Of a DNA stretch of 64,000 bases, positions 30,540-43,398 are shown in pieces. The position numbers were made by a program, and so were the translations under genes. The notes under the pieces were generated by a model. It was not told the DNA's origin, did not search any database, and saw nothing but the letters and a program-made list of their open reading frames with translations. How positions within the stretch are numbered: the first letter of the stretch is position 1; each line of letters begins with the position of its first letter. Source of the DNA: Sipunculus nudus (taxonomy: Eukaryota; Annelida; Sipuncula; Golfingiida; Sipunculidae); contig CM049306.1 in assembly GCA_026874595.1 (NCBI GenBank), positions 104,669,142 through 104,733,141 on the forward strand, read 5' to 3'.

Positions 30540-33190
30540 TCGTATTTACTAACGGACCCACAGGGGAAAGATGGTTGAGTTATTGGGTAATAACGCCCAC
30601 ATAGTTTACCAAAAATGTAACTCTCATATTAATTAATGTCCTTCTGAAGGCAGAACCCTCTTAAGATATAGTGTAATACGGGGTACTAAATATTTCGGGG
30701 TATATTAAGGCGGACCTAAACTTTCTTTTCTGGAAAACTGTTGGCACGCCGGACAGCTGCGGCACCGACGTAGGCTTGAATCCAGGACCAGCCTAATGGC
30801 TTCTCCTGTGTAAAATGTTTACGCTTTACAAGAGCAGGAGTAAAGTCCCCATTAGACGCACACACATAATCACACACACACAAATACACAATACTCGAAT
30901 TGTATATAGAGTCCGGTTAAACGGTCTCTAAACATCTTAGGCTGACAACATATTAACCCTAACTGGCATCACAGTACCCGACTGGCGGCAGGGGTCTACG
31001 ACTGGTGGCACTGGACCCTGACTGGCGACACAGACCCCGACTGGTGGCAATGGACCACCACTGGCAGCACTGGACCCCTTTGGCAGCACTGGACCCCCAC
31101 TGGCACTACTGGACCAATCATGGCAGCACTGGACTCTGATTTGCGGCACTGGACCGCGATTGAAACAGGACTGGAGCATCACAGCGACACTCTCGGGGGA
31201 GGTGAAAACGATAAACACTGGCACGGTTGAATTGATGGTGAGTGTGATCGTGAGGAACTGAAACAGTAACAATCTATCTGGGCTGGTTGAGCGTGCGGCC
31301 GACTCGTCCGGGGTTAACAGCGCGTTTCGCGGACCACACAACCACACCTGGACTGTGCTGACAGCGCAAGACACAAACCACTCAGACTCAACTTGACCGG
31401 CGGGTTGAGGGAAGAATTCAGGCTGTGGTCACCTGCGGTTTTCTGATCTGATATTCTCTTCTTTGGTGTTTGCAACATTCTTATATAAACCGGCTCTGGA
31501 GGCTCATTTATATTGAGATACCCTACGTCTAATGAAATGGCTGGTGGGTCAACTCCATTACTGACAACTTAATGACCGAATGCCACCAGGATACAATCGC
31601 CTTTTGTTCTACGACACTAAGGCGGGCCACTGGCTGACAATCTTCACCGGATGATTACACTAAACACTCGTAGAGCCTACACGCCCGCTAATCACTCATA
31701 ACAAAACAATAATACCACAGAAAAAGGAAAACCGTATGATATAACTAAATCACGAGTCTTAACATATAAGACCACTTTGTCAATGTAACCCATATCCGGG
31801 GGGCTCATATTGGAATGGTGCACTCTGGGGCCGGAGGAAAGGTGGTTTGGGTGATTGGTGATTACCGCCACAAAGTTCTAAAAAAAGCGTGACTCCTAGG
31901 TTAATGTCGTTCTAAAAGCATAACACTCTTAAGAGGGCGTGTGTTACGGGGTACATATAAGAGCGGACGGAACTGTCTCGCCAGTGAAGTTTGTTTTGTA
32001 GCGAAGCGATTGGAACGCTGGATATTGGCGCCACTGACATGCCGACATTCTCCCCTGAGCAAAATGTTTGTATATGTTTATATATACGCACGAAGCGCAC
32101 TACCGACTCCAGGTGTTATGCCGTTTTTAATGAAACAGTTTAATAAAATAATCATCTATTTATTATAGTTACGCTACATTCCTAACGCAATTTTTTTAAG
32201 GATAGACTTATCTTGATTTAAACAACAATTTTATTTTTGCCCAGGTGAGGAATGTATATGGTTTCTGGAATTAAAGCCTGCTATATCTTGAATTTTTTTG
32301 GCGACTGTTTGGTTGTTTATAAAAGATCCTTTTTGTAAATTTGCTGATCCATTAAAATAAGTTCCCTTATCATGAACTATACCCGCTGACCTCTACGTCT
32401 GGTAAGTTTATCTGAGGAAGATCAATACACCTTTAACCTTGCTAAAACAACTTATATGGTTACCAGAAAATACATTGAAAGTCATTTAGTATCTACGTGC
32501 TTTATCTATACTTTCGGTCGGATTTAAATCAATGTGCCTGCTGAGAGCTTCACAAATTTGCAGGCACGTCATCAATTTTACCAGAATCAAATATTTTAAC
32601 ATTTACATTCAAATGCAATGGTTATTATTTTAAAATAAAATGGTACTTTTACGTTATATTTATTGCGTATCAGCACACATTAGGTTTGGAAAAATGTCAG
32701 TATATTAGTTACCTGGTTGCCTTTTCTAGGTTTGCTAGGGGTACAATCTTGTAAAATAAATTAAACACATAATACGATTTCATGCATAAGCAGTAAGTTG
32801 AGTTAGGGACCCTTGTGCAAAATCAAATATCCCATCCAAATGTCAGTCATGCCTTATCTTACACTCACGGAAAGACATCATAGCCCACTTGTATGCTAGG
32901 TGTTATGAATTTTGTATCTCTTTACCCGGGGGTTCTATGAGATGCATACCTGCTGAGAGAATGAACAGAACGCTTCATTTTTATTGCCAAACATGATAGT
33001 GTTTGATATCACTTTCCAAAGTCACTACCTGAACCCCGGAATCTTTCGCTCACTCTTACTTTTATTCGAGTTATCAGATATCACCAGACTTAACATATCT
33101 GTCAATACTCCAGGAATTTAAGGACACTGCGGGTGACGAGACGAACACACACTACGGGGCAATATACAGACCTAAGAGGTAAATTTTATT
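30540..33190 (+). repeat. large dispersed repeat R, copy 1 (uninterrupted)
   Basis: This 2.6-kb segment matches 55245-58065 plus 63095-64000 in the same order and orientation, at about 75-80% by eye. Landmarks are GCGGACC next to a TATA-like word (30697 and 31948), a 24-bp CTGGCGGCACTGGACCCCGA minisatellite (30980-31160), GACTGGAGCATCACAGCGA, CACTCGTAGAGCC, GGCGCCACTGACATG, and TTTTATTCGAGTTATCAGAT near the end. Two internal direct repeats (30580-30790 and 31850-32050) may be decayed long terminal repeats. No intact protein frame. Confidence 0.7.
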
Positions 33191-34159
33191 CAGATCAATA
33201 AATAACGTAGTTTTTATTATATTAGACATATCCACGTGAAGAGTGTAAAGGAGATTATTGCTTTGTATATTAATATCTGCTAGTGGCATAAATGAATATG
33301 AAAAGGTGATATAAGTATCGGCTTAACGGATATTTATTTTTTTTCTGTAAAATAATGTAATAATCTTTGCGAGTTCAAATGTTCAAATCCGTTAAAGGAG
33401 TGATATATTATTTCATGTTTTATAATATATAATATTGCATATGTTCGTTGTATTTAAACATAAATGCCGACATAATTTACTATTTGACAAGTTATTATAA
33501 TTTTTACTACACTCTATTTTTGTCAGACCCGTATCGACATGCCTACACATGAATGACTGGAATATGTCATGGGGAATTTTGTATCCGTTAATCTTCAGCT
33601 TATGGCCGTCGTTTATTATAGGTTGGTTGACAATTAAAATAGAAAGAAAGTCAAAATGAATTCTCACGAAACCAGTATTTATATACCCGGCAGCACAATA
33701 TTAATCTGAATTTAAATATATTATATCAACTTTGCCTTTCGCTTTTTTTAAAAATTATGTATAAAATCCTTATATTTATGTTTGTTCAGCCGGGGGCCTT
33801 CGTTTACAGACGTATGAAATACAATATTTGCCCCCCCCCCTCCTACAAAACGTATCTTTTCATTTATTAATTAAAATGCCTTTGTATGGTGCACTACTTA
33901 AATATTTCCCACCATTTTCATTTTTATATCAGCTGCCGAAATGAAATTGACAACAGTGAAGTTTCTTATACTTTCAGTACTGTTATAGTTGTATAATTCT
34001 TGGCCTGAAATCGAATGAAAATAACTGGTTCATGTAAGATGTAAAAATGCGAAAATATATATGAAATCTTACTGACGTGTCAATATATTCCTATTTAAGT
34101 AACTTTCATTCTTTTGCTATCTATATTTATAATATTCATTTTAAACGCTTTATACACAG
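33191..34159 (+). other. upstream of gene 2 second exon; no gene seen
   Basis: AT-rich sequence with a C-run (33831-33842). The frame open just before 34160 reads like a hydrophobic leader but begins with TTG, has an in-frame stop upstream and no ATG. The sequence before 34160 is therefore intron, ending TTATACACAG. Confidence 0.55.
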
Positions 34160-34402
34160 GAGAAACCGAAATCTCTGTCGACAAGTTTCCGTGCAGCGTT
34201 CCTGTGCCGTGTACTGTTGGTAAACTTTACGGAGACCCAGGGGACTGCAAGCGCTTTTACCACTGTGGTACAGGAGGATACCAGGCCACACCGAAAGACT
34301 GTGAGTTCGGTCTCTTTGATCCATCGATACAATTATGCAACCATAACTCAAGTGTCACCTGCCAAGCGCCGTGTCCGACATCCTCCGTCCCAGTTACAAC
34401 AG
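34160..34402 (+). CDS. gene 2 exon, peritrophin-A/CBM14 domain
   Basis: The six-cysteine pattern C-x11-C-x5-C-x11-C-x11-C-x7-C is visible: CTVGKLYGDPGDCKRFYHC, then GGYQATPKDC, EFGLFDPSIQLC and NHNSSVTC. The aromatic FYHC is typical of chitin-binding peritrophin-A domains. Acceptor TTATACACAG, donor ACAACAG|GTATTC. The exon is symmetrical (phase 1 at both ends). Confidence 0.92.
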
Positions 34403-37400
34403 GTATTCAGAAATCACTTTTCTAACAAAGTAATTAGTTCAAATCACGTAAATACTGTATGTCAAATCTTGATTGTACAAACCAGTACATGAAAACTGAA
34501 TTATACCTAAATTAAATTAAGTACACAGAGTAAATAAAACATATAAGCCAATAGACGTCAGTGAAGTATTATAATTTTATTTCAGTGTCAACCGCCACAA
34601 AGGAGGTTAAAACCACTCCACAGCACACTTCAACCGTCAAGTCAATCTCACCCCAAACAACACTGATATCAACCATAAAAGTAACCAATCTACACACGAC
34701 ACAAAACCAACCAACAACGTCGTTATCAACTGCGCACAATACCAATCGTTACATCACCTCACGCCAACCAACAGTTTCATTATCAAGTGCTGACATTACC
34801 AATCCAGACACGTTCTCACGCCAACCAACAACGTCGTTATCAACTTCGGACACCACCAATCCAGATACGACCTCACGCCAACAAACCACGTCGATATCAA
34901 CTGCGGACACCACCAATCCAGATAAGACCTCACACCAAACAACAACACTGTTATCAATTGCAGGAACCAGCAATCGTGACACGACATCACACCAGCCAAC
35001 AACGGCGATATCCACTGCTGAGACCACCAATCCAGATACGACCTCAAACCAACCAACCACTTCGTTATCAAATGCGGACACTACTTATCCATATACGACC
35101 TTACACCAACCAACAACACCGTTATCAACTGCAGAAACCAGCAATCCAGACACGACATCACACAGGCCAACAACGTCGGTATCAACTACTGAGACCACCA
35201 ATCGAGATACGACCTCACACCAACCAACAACACCGTTATCAACTGCAGAAACCATCAATCCAGACACGACCTCACATCAACCAACAACGTCGTTATCAAC
35301 TGCGGCCACCAACAATTCAGATATGACCTCACGCCAACCAACCACGTCGTTATCAACTGCGGACACTACCAATCCAGATACGACCTCACACCAATTATCA
35401 ACACCGTTATCAACTGCAGAAATTATCAATCCAGACACGACCTCACACCAACCAACAACGTCGTTATCAACTGCGGACACCACCAATTCAGATATGACCT
35501 CACGCCAACCAACAACGTCGTTATCAACTGCGGACACTACCAATCCAGATACGACCTCACACCAACCAACAACACCGTTATCAACTGCAGAAACCAGCAA
35601 TCCAGACACGACCTCACACCAACCAACAACGTCGTTATCAACTGCGGACACCATCAATCCAGATACGAGCTCACATCAACCAACAACTTCGTTATCAACT
35701 GCAGAAACCAGCAATCCAGACACCACATCACACAGGCCAACAACGTCGGTATCAACTACTGAGACCACCAATCGATATACGACCTCACACCAACCAACAA
35801 CACCGTTATCAACTGCAGAAACCATCAATCCAGTCACGACCTCACACCAACCAACCACGTCGGTATCAACTGCGGACACTACCAATCCAGATACGACCTC
35901 ACACCAATTATCAACACCGTTATCAACTGCAGAAACCAGCAATCCAGACACGACCTCACACCAACCAACAACGTCGTTATCAACTGCGGACACCACCAAT
36001 TCAGATATGACCTCACGCCAACCAACAACGTCGTTATCAACTGCGGACACTACCAATCCAGATACGACCTCACACCAACCAACAACACCGTTATCAACTG
36101 CAGAAACCAGCAATCCAGACACGACCTCACACCAACCAACAACGTCGTTATCAACTGCGGACACCATCAATCCAGATACGAGCTCACATCAACCAACAAC
36201 TTCGTTATCAACTGCAGAAACCAGCAATCCAGACACGACATCACACAGGCCAACAACGTCGGTATTAACTACTGAGACCACCAATCGATATACGACCTCA
36301 CACCAACCAACAACACCGTTATCAACTGCAGAAACCATCAATCCAGACACGACCTCACACCAACCAACAACGTCGTTATCAACTGCGGCCACCACCAATT
36401 CAGATATGACCTCACGCCAACCAACCACGTCGTTATCAACTGCGGACACTACCAATCCAGATACGACCTCAAACCAACCAACCACTTCGTTATCAACTGC
36501 GGATACTACCAATCCAGATACGACCTCACACCAATTATCAACACCGTTATCAACTGCAGAAACCATCAATCCAGACACGACCTCACACCAACCAACAACA
36601 CCGTTATCAACTGCGGACACCACCAATTCAGATATGACCTCATGCCAGCCAACAACGTCGTTATCAACTGCGGACACTACCAATCCAGATACGACCTCAC
36701 ATCAACCAACAACACCGTTATCAACTGCAGAAACCAGCAATCCAGACACGATCTCATACCAACCAACAACGTCGTTATCAACTGCGGACACCATCAATCC
36801 AGATACGAACTCACATCAACCAACAACTTCGTTATCATCTACAGAAACCAGTAATCCAGACACGACATCACACAGGCCAACAACGTCGGTATTAACTGCT
36901 GAGACCACCAATTCAGATACGACCTCACAGCAACCAACAACACCGTTTTCAACTGCGGACACCACCAATCCAGATACGACCTCACACCAATCGACAACAC
37001 TGTTATCAACTGCAGAAACCAGCAATCCAGACAAGACCTCACACCAACCAACAACTTCGTTATCAAATGCAGATACCAGCAATCCAGACACGACCTCGCA
37101 CCAACCAACAACACCGTTATCAACTGCAGAAACCATCAATCCAGACACGACATCACACAGGCCAACAACATCAGTATCAACTGCTGAGGCCATCAATCCA
37201 GATACGACTTCACACCAAGCAACAACTTCGTTTTTAAATGCGGACACCACCAAGCAGGACAAAATCTCACGACAACCAACTACTTCATTATCAAGTGCTG
37301 ACACCACCAATCCAAACACGACATCACACCAACCAACAACGGCGTCATCAACTGCTGAAACCAGCATTACAGACACGACATCACACCAACCAACAACATT

Positions 37401-40400
37401 GTTATCAACTGCAGAAAGCACCAATCCAGACACGACACCACACCAGCCAACAGTGTTGTTATCAGCTACAGAAACCAACAATCTAAACACGACATCACAA
37501 CAATCAACAACGTCGTTATCAACTGCAGAAACCACCAATTCAGACACAACATCACTGCAACAGACAGTACCTTCATCAACTGCAGGAAATACCAAGACGA
37601 ACTCCATCTCTCTCCAGACACCAACGCTAGTACCGACAAGTAATACTGAAGGTAAATCTAGGATAAGCAAATAGTGCTCCTATTGAGGAGATTATGATGA
37701 AGATCAACAACATTTTCTACAAACTAACTTAGCATTCAATATTTTACCATATTAAATTTCCATCCATAATTTATATAAACATAAGCAATAAAATAAGAAT
37801 TTCTGCGCCTAGAAGTCCTACTCGCTTGATAATTTGTGGTTCATTCAGGTTCTTTCATTTTAAGAGGCACAAACGCACATCAATTAGTTTCACACATATC
37901 CGCAGATCCTTTTCCCGCAAAGAGGTCGTGGTTTGAAGAAGGAGGTTACGTCATGGTAATCATCGTGTCCGCTTTTGCCTTTGTCCTTCTGGTGATGCTT
38001 GTCCTCTCAGCAGCCTGCTGTGTTCATATCAAGCGCAGGAGGTGAGACATAGCGTCAACATGAACACTATCCTTGGTAGTGTAGTAACGTATTTACAACT
38101 CAGATTGCCATTACCTAAACAAGCCAAAGCCGACATCACTTCATGGTTAATAGTAAATAATACTAAATGTCTTGGTATTTTAACAAATCAACTTATTTTA
38201 ATGAGACAACTTTAAACATTCTGATTAAGTAAATAGTATTGGCTTATTATAGCTAACGTATACATGCATATACTGTTATGTCGCACCTATTCAAAGATAA
38301 TAATCTTGACTCGTTTTCCAGGAAACATACCCAAGAAAAATATATGAGATCTGCAGCCTTAATCGAGGTATGTATAACTGTCGTTTTAAGTAATGTTTTA
38401 TGTATATTGTATGTTTGCAGTTAGTGAGTTAAAAATTGGGAAGATTATGAAAAGTGTTAGGAATATTTTAACGGGATACAGTGTCTCCTTTGCTTGTTTT
38501 AGATAGCTAAAAGAAAAAGTGTTAAATTCAACATATATAAATCAGTTCAATAGTCACAAGTACGGCTCAGCTTTATGCGGTACGTAAAAGTATCGCATAG
38601 AGTAGTGAATTTTATGGAACAATGATGAATATAGATGTATTAAGTGCAGCAAATAGCAGTAATTAATAAAGTCCATTGCAGAGCCGGTGGCCGTATGTTC
38701 TTTCGATTATTTACGAGCAGTTCAGTATCGAAAAGGTTGAAGCACTGATTGCCTTAGTGGATATAACTATGTGTTACTTCATTCAGCAACAATGCAGACT
38801 ATCCATAGTATGAAATGCAAGATGGAGTTTTGGCGAAATGTGTACCCTCTGAAAACTGGTAACAGCTTTTCTATTCAAGCTGAATATATTCAATCGCTCA
38901 TCAGCCCTTTGATGTCACTAATTTCAAACGAAATTCCTTCATCACCACAATTTGCTAGTATGTTGGGCAGAATCCGTTTAATTGCTAGTCCATTGTCACA
39001 ATATAAATCAGAGTCGTATAATATTTACTGATAAAACTAATTATTTCACGAACATCTGTATGTATCTGCATGGAAATATTAAGCTGCAAGTCATTTGTCA
39101 AATAATTTCTTACGAAAATTATCATGAACAAACATTCGAGTACGGTCCCTAGCTGAAACGAGTCCAAAACGTGTTTTGTTTCAATAACAGAACTGGAAAT
39201 ATTTACTTGAATAAAATATTATTATACCTTTTCGTCCGAAAAGATTAAAACGATACATTTAAGGACACCGAATATGTTTGCAACATGTAAAACGTAAACC
39301 ATAAAACAAGGGCACCTTAAAGCGGAGCATACTCTTGTAAGGGAGGCATAATAAGACAGGCCTGCAGGTTGCATTAAACTGTCAGCCCGGTCCTTGGAAA
39401 AATCAGTAGGATGGAAGGTTGAACTTAACCTTGTAACCTAAAATGCAACAGGAATCTTCCTTTAGGACTGTAATTAATAGGTGATCCATTTGTGAAAGAA
39501 GGAAGCTTTTAGATAAAAAGTTTGCCTTACATTCGTCCACACGTTGGCACTTTGACCTTGTGACATAGGTCTTTTTCAGTCGATAGGGGGGTCATATATG
39601 ATTGATGGAAGACTTAGGATGTGACTAAAATATATCCATAATGTTTTCCAAGGTGTGGGTCCAGTAACATTGACCTTGACTACAAGATCTCAAAATCGAT
39701 AGGGGTCTTTCAATATGGGTAGGTGTGCCATACGTCAAAGATAGGAGCTTTGACATATATAGTTGGAAAAATATGGCTCAAGTTAAAATGTGTCAGGTAC
39801 TAGTATTTGCGGAGGGGAGTCCTGTGATCTTTATATTATAACATCAAAATGAATCGGGTTCTTTCCTAGTCGCAAGTAACCCTTAAGTGAAAGATGGAAT
39901 TCTAAATACACAGATGAAGTAGGTTTAAATGTAGTGAAGAGGGCAATGTAGTCCTTTCAAATTGTTGTAGAAGAATTATATCAAGGAAAATTACGTAAAC
40001 ATGGGTGTTTTTTGGGTAAGAACTTGACGAAAAAGTAATGTCTTGTAAGCATGTACATGCGAAATGTAAACAGAGAGTGGTTCCATGAAATATAACAAAA
40101 CTAATCCGGAGGGAGAGGGGGGAGGGGGGGGGGGGGGGGGGAAGACCCCTCATTCGCCCGTTTCTCAACCGCCGAAACCTTTTCTAAGGGTTTCAGACCT
40201 CTTTTTGCCTGGAGCCCTTTTTTTTCAGACCTAGGGGTTTAGGTTTTCATCATTAGTCCTCCTGGGTTGGACCCCTCCTTTCCTAAATCCTGGATCAGCC
40301 CCAATGTAACATAGTTTGAAAAAAGACACAAGTTGTCCCGGCCGTGCCAAAGTGCTTATCAGGAAGAGATTCGTTTTGAGTAGAAACGGTCTCTGATGGA

Positions 40401-40781
40401 AGGGTGTGTTTTTTGCCTATTGATAGATGAGTCAACTGTGGAAGATTTTTGTAGAAAAGAAATGTGTTCGTAAGGGTTTTCAAGAAGTTGGACCTGTGGC
40501 CTTAAAAATTGGTGGACAAATGTGTTGAAATTGACGGTAGAAATAAAATGAGATATGGGTCAGCAATTGATGGTCAGTTTGGTTACTTACAATACTTATT
40601 ACTTTATTCTTTTTTATTTATTTTTTCATTACAGGCACAAGTGCTCCAGACACAGATCCCTCTTCACCTCCCCCGGCCACCATCTGAAATGTATTACCAG
40701 AACCGCTGGGAGGAGCTGAGAATGAGCATACGTTTGTCACGTCAACATAACTTGCACACAGCAGTCCAGGTTTTATCCTGA
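34160..40781 (+). CDS. membrane-tethered mucin with chitin-binding domain (first exon missing)
   Basis: The supported exons are 34160-34402, 34586-37651, 37849-38041, 38322-38367 and 40635-40781. Phases (1, 1, 1, 2, 0) agree at every junction, giving 1231 codons before TGA plus an unidentified leader exon that must end in phase 1. Order: peritrophin-A (CBM14) domain; about 1020 residues of Thr/Ser/Pro-rich 19-residue repeats; a short stalk; one transmembrane helix followed by a basic stop-transfer (HIKRRR); and a cytoplasmic tail of about 75 residues with LPRPPSE and MYYQNRWEEL. CBM14 domains bind chitin; the repeats should be heavily O-glycosylated. A single-pass protein linking chitin or mucus to an epithelial surface is the natural reading, by inference. 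Part of the gene is duplicated and dead at 50570-50960. Confidence 0.88.
34586..37651 (+). CDS. gene 2 mucin repeat exon (1022 codons)
   Basis: A single 3066-bp exon, acceptor TTATTTCAG|TG and donor GAAG|GTAAAT. From about 34740 to 37560 it consists of roughly 49 units of 57 bp whose consensus is TTSHQPTTSLSTADTTNPD. Variants alternate (HQPTTPLSTAET, RQPTTSLSTADT, HRPTTSVSTTET) and give a higher-order period of 513 bp, nine units, best seen from 35280 to 36690. No stop or frame break occurs, so the copy number is kept in multiples of three bases. It is symmetrical, phase 1 on both sides. Confidence 0.92.
37849..38041 (+). CDS. gene 2 transmembrane exon
   Basis: After GSFILRGTNAHQLV and KRSWFEEGGY comes a long hydrophobic run (VMVIIVSAFAFVLLVMLVLS, then AACCV), followed by HIKRRR. 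Acceptor TTCATTCAG|GT, donor GGAG|GTGAGA, phase 1 in and phase 2 out. A decayed copy lies at 50577-50750. Confidence 0.88.
38322..38367 (+). CDS. gene 2 juxtamembrane cytoplasmic exon
   Basis: A 46-bp exon reading RKHTQEKYMRSAALIE across the junction; acceptor CGTTTTCCAG|G, donor ATCGAG|GTATGT. Phase 2 in and 0 out matches its neighbours. A diverged copy without the donor is at about 50920-50965. Confidence 0.75.
38368..40634 (+). other. gene 2 last intron (2.3 kb)
   Basis: At 39335-39900 there are two or three loose copies of a unit with TTGACCTTG and ATCGATAGGGGTC words (near 39553 and 39672), probably the tail of an interspersed element. A long G-run lies at about 40118-40141. A frame of 86 codons at 38771-39031 has no domain or splice support. 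The acceptor is TTTTCATTACAG. Confidence 0.55.
40635..40781 (+). CDS. gene 2 last exon, cytoplasmic tail and stop
   Basis: It reads AQVLQTQIPLHLPRPPSE, MYYQNRWEELRMSIRL and ends TAVQVLS before TGA. The proline-rich LPRPP and the tandem tyrosines are possible adaptor-binding sites, but no known signalling motif is matched with confidence. Phase 0 at the acceptor agrees with the preceding exon. Confidence 0.8.
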   Translation, partial: AQVLQTQIPLHLPRPPSEMYYQNRWEELRMSIRLSRQHNLHTAVQVLS

Positions 40782-43325
40782 CAACAACCAATGTTTATAT
40801 CCCAGTCGGTCCCTCCCTGGTTCAGAACGAGAGAAACAGTACGAGGAGTACCGTCAAACAAACAATCGCTCCTGTAAACAAGATATTTGTGGGACTAAAC
40901 TTGTACATAGCCGCATTCGGACTACCATTATTGATTCTGATCCGAATCTGTGTGAAGCATATGATAGTTCATTGGATGCCTTAAGTCAGCTCCGGTGCAA
41001 TTAGACCACTTGCTTCATAGTGAGTGATAAACGTATTTTTTCAGCATCATTGAAGAATGTTTCAATAGCATGACACCTAGAACAGTCACGTGACGTTAAT
41101 CGTAACAAATGTCATGGATTCGTCAACTCCTTTAACTTCCGCAGGTATTATCAATATTGAGTGCACGGTTTTACTTCTTTCATAAAATTATTACCCAGCT
41201 TATGATTATGTGATGCATGTCAAAGCTAAGCTATATATTTAATTCTTCATATTTTAGCAGAAAAGTCGATAATGATATTCCAAATAATTCTCCTTTGAAA
41301 AAAAAGAAAAAGATTAAATCTTATCTCTGAGGAATCCGCATTTGAAGACAACATATGGTCTCAATGAAATGAAAATGTAATACATGTTTTATGTCATACA
41401 ATTAAGGTGATCGAGTATATAGTCACGTAGTATTTTTAATAATTATTTGCTAGGCAGTTGTGGTTGTTAAGATGAAACATGCGTTTCATATATATATTTG
41501 TTTTTCCAAATGTGTAAGCTGTTTTCGTAATATAATATCTAACCTATTTCTCCATCTGTTTTACATGCAACTTATTCAAACAAAAATGATGTTCAAGTAG
41601 ACATGCATGTCCATGTTTCATCGATGTTATCCAATACAGTCAACATGCCAAACATAGGGGACCCTATCCTCATCTGATCTCGTGTTTTGGTACATAGTAA
41701 TACTATATATATCTCAGTGTGGTAGATCATTTCAAATTTAAAGTCACAGTCACAAGTACTTACACGCCCACTGCACCTTGTGTTCAATACCAGATTATTA
41801 TACCTCAGATAACTTCACCGTGGTCATAATTACAAAGCAAAGAACATATACGATATGAACTGTCATACGGGATGTACGTTAAATTTTGGTTGAAAGGTGC
41901 GTTTACACTTTATTACTTCGATCACAGGTATTACTGTGGATTCTCATAGCTAGATTTTCTCTGACGAGCATAAGTTCTTTTCGAGTGTCTGTGTATCGGC
42001 AGTTAATAACGAAAGACTGACCGAGACGGGACCACAGTACCACATGACCAACACATTGCCGGTCGATGCACTGCTCCAATGTCGTGTGACATTTATTTAG
42101 CTTTAATCCTGTGCACTTATAAAGGACAAAAGCTTCACGTGAAAAGATGTGAGTCAGGAATATTGGTCACATGAATCTGCAGAAGCGACAAAATCTTAAG
42201 ATGAACATCAAACATTATACTTTCGTTGTTTCTGCTTCTTCCCTTTGCGAAATTATTTGTCATAAAAAAATCATAACGTCCAATTAATCACAGTATTCTT
42301 CATTTGTAAGAAAAGGCCGTGACAACGAAGAGACATTATATTTCCATTCACGTATATGCGTGCGTGTAAACGGGATGGCTTACTGATGATTTCAGGCTGG
42401 TACATGCATGCTTCACCAGGCCAGCTCGCTCTGTACAGAACTCTCTTAAAACCATATTTACCAACGCCATCGGCTGAACCATGCATTTTGGGAGTATACT
42501 GGTATTAACGACCACTCATTTACTTTAAATCATGTTGTATTAGGTAAATAGTCTCAGACCCTTATGGTCCTTAAAGTAAATATCCTGTTTTTATTTTTTG
42601 TCGAAACAGTGATACGTGAAGGGGGGTAAAGCATGAACTGGATGGTTAAAGGTGTATAAAGAATGTGGTTGTACGATCAGAAATGTATGTACATACAAAG
42701 TCATTTAACAATTGGTAGACAGAATAGGCCAACATTCTTTCTTCTAGAATTGTTGTTTTGAATGCTTGTATAATAACTTGGTTTAGAATTTGCAATTCCG
42801 TTCTTGCGGGTGAAACGCATTCCGACGTACTTTTATTTCTTACCACCCTCTTGAGGTGATATATATATATTGTATGTTTATCTTCTGGGATCGTCTTTGA
42901 TCTAATGGCCAGGACCGGGCGAGAGGTCATGACCCGTGACCGCCCATAATGTTTACACACCTAGCAACGCAATTACGTTATTATGCTTGGTTTCTTGCTT
43001 TTGAAAGAATAATGTGGCCCGGAATCAGGATTATAATGTCACTTAAATGAAATTTGGGAGAATGAAAACTCTGCACATACCGTCACTACTTTGGCAACAC
43101 TTTGAATGATAAATTAAACAAACTTCACGTATAAAAGTTACAAACTTGAAGGTAAAAGGAGCCCTGATTTTGTTGCCATTGCTACTTATCTAAATAATGA
43201 GATTATTTAAAGTTATGAGAAGCGAACATATCAGAAGCAAAGCATTACGTATTTGTACTGACACTGGCCACTACGGTGCTGGGGTGATTTATACTGCTGG
43301 GCGGATAATAGGTGTCCGTTGTCCC

Positions 43326-43398
<73 letters not shown>

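Noticed and set aside
30937-31374. Minus-strand frame in R (CGPRNALLTPDE) with a partial counterpart at 57096-57527
   Set aside because: The two frames share a short similar segment (SEW..SC, CGPRNAL..PDE), but nucleotide identity is about the same inside and outside it, frames break elsewhere, and indels between the copies are not multiples of three.
34749-37670. Long open frames on the minus strand through the mucin exon (up to 284 codons, VSAVDNDVVGWCEVVSGL repeats)
   Set aside because: They exist only because the 57-bp repeat lacks stops on the opposite strand. They break at unit variants, while the + frame is continuous, spliced in phase and linked to recognisable domains.
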